64,000 nucleotides of DNA, taken from Nematopogon swammerdamellus (Eukaryota; Arthropoda; Insecta; Lepidoptera; Adelidae). Shown here in pieces: positions 63,360 to 64,000 of the stretch (position 1 is its first letter; each line of letters opens with the position of its first letter). The stretch is from contig OX336343.1 in NCBI GenBank assembly GCA_946902875.1, positions 3,944,754-4,008,753 on the forward strand, given 5' to 3'. Position numbers and translations under genes: made by a program. The notes below the pieces were generated by a model. That model made no database searches and was not told the origin of the DNA. It saw only the letters and a list, made by a program, of their open reading frames with translations.

Positions 63360-64000
63360 ATTCAATTCAATTTCAATTCAATTTATTTATTATATAAAAA
63401 ACATGTTTACAAATATTTATATGTCACTTCCCACACTAAACTAAGTTTGTCCTGTGGGAAGTAACCTAAGTAGCATAAGGGTTTGACAACTTACAACTCA
63501 CTTGACAGGTACCTAGCCACCATCTGAACTTACAATAATATTACATGATTATCTAGTTAGCCAGATACCTAGTTAGTGTATAAGTGTGTCATTTGAATGT
63601 GAGGGAACCAATGTAGTAGGTGAAAGGTGGTTGTGTATGTGTGTGTGTGTGTGTGTGTAATTATGTGAGAGTGTGTGTGTGTGTGCGCGCGCAGAGTGTG
63701 TGTGTGTTGCGAGTCTGTATGGTACTGTGTGAGTGTATTCGTGTGTACCCGCTTTTATTCCTAGTTTCAGCTGTGGTTTCAGCTAGTCAGTGTTAGTGCG
63801 TTCCATAGATAGATGGACCGCATAGACAAGCGCCCACAATGGGCAGCCGCCGCTGCGCCGCCGGTTTCCCTTTCGACGTTCACTGCGACAAGCATAATCA
63901 GTTTACTTTTTACTTTAATATTTTTAATAGATCTTCTGTTTGGTCATAATTTAAAGTAAGTAGCCATTTTTGCAAAACTCTCCTTACACTTGTTGTTTTT
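63360..64000. other. Nup214 intron to the window edge; (TG)n run
   Basis: No exon seen. 63635-63705 is a TG-rich microsatellite. The CAATTCAATTTCAATTC tract and TCACTTCCCACACTAAACTA segment look like a LINE-type end but are unassigned. Confidence 0.45.

Overview
This is eukaryotic, intron-rich, AT-rich DNA packed with transposable elements. It is most likely from a moth or butterfly. The reasons are a cox1-derived nuclear mitochondrial fragment using TGA for Trp, insect-type gustatory receptor (Gr) genes, RLE-type, RTE-type and jockey/CR1-like LINE fragments, and several repeat families of the kind common in Lepidoptera. The species cannot be fixed from the sequence alone.

One large minus-strand gene spans almost the whole window: a homologue of the nucleoporin Nup214 (CAN). 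I could place 23 exons whose splice phases chain together almost throughout. Seven beta-propeller exons lie at 63.3-54.8 kb, proline/alanine-rich linker exons at 23.5-21.1 kb, coiled-coil exons at 18.5-9.6 kb, and FG/FA-repeat exons from 8.3 kb to the left edge. The gene enters from beyond the right edge and leaves through the left edge. Two coiled-coil exons are tandemly multiplied: one has about 3.8 copies at a 183-bp period, the other has two copies at a 139-bp period.

Between the last propeller exon and the first linker exon is a single intron of about 31 kb (23551-54799). It carries a plus-strand cluster of Gr genes: an orphan first exon (31.4-32.3 kb), a complete four-exon gene of 429 codons (37.6-41.6 kb) and a diverged complete four-exon gene of 462 codons (43.7-50.1 kb). 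Intron 1 of the second is almost entirely a 23-bp minisatellite. Intron 1 of the third contains six extra copies of the end of its own first exon, each with a splice donor.

The same intron holds a gypsy-type LTR retrotransposon. Its two identical 153-bp LTRs, 12.4 kb apart, share the 4-bp target duplication ATAT. The interior was tandemly duplicated together with Gr exon 1 and the minisatellite. This is either a very recent segmental duplication or an unmerged haplotype. A 5'-truncated RLE-type LINE with an intact partial ORF sits in one duplicate, and the other duplicate preserves the empty site.

The remaining introns hold hAT, TA-target, foldback and other inverted-repeat elements (some nested three deep), a SINE family combining tRNA-like and 5S rRNA-like parts, LINE ends, microsatellites and a NUMT. 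No prokaryotic-type operon or CRISPR array is present.
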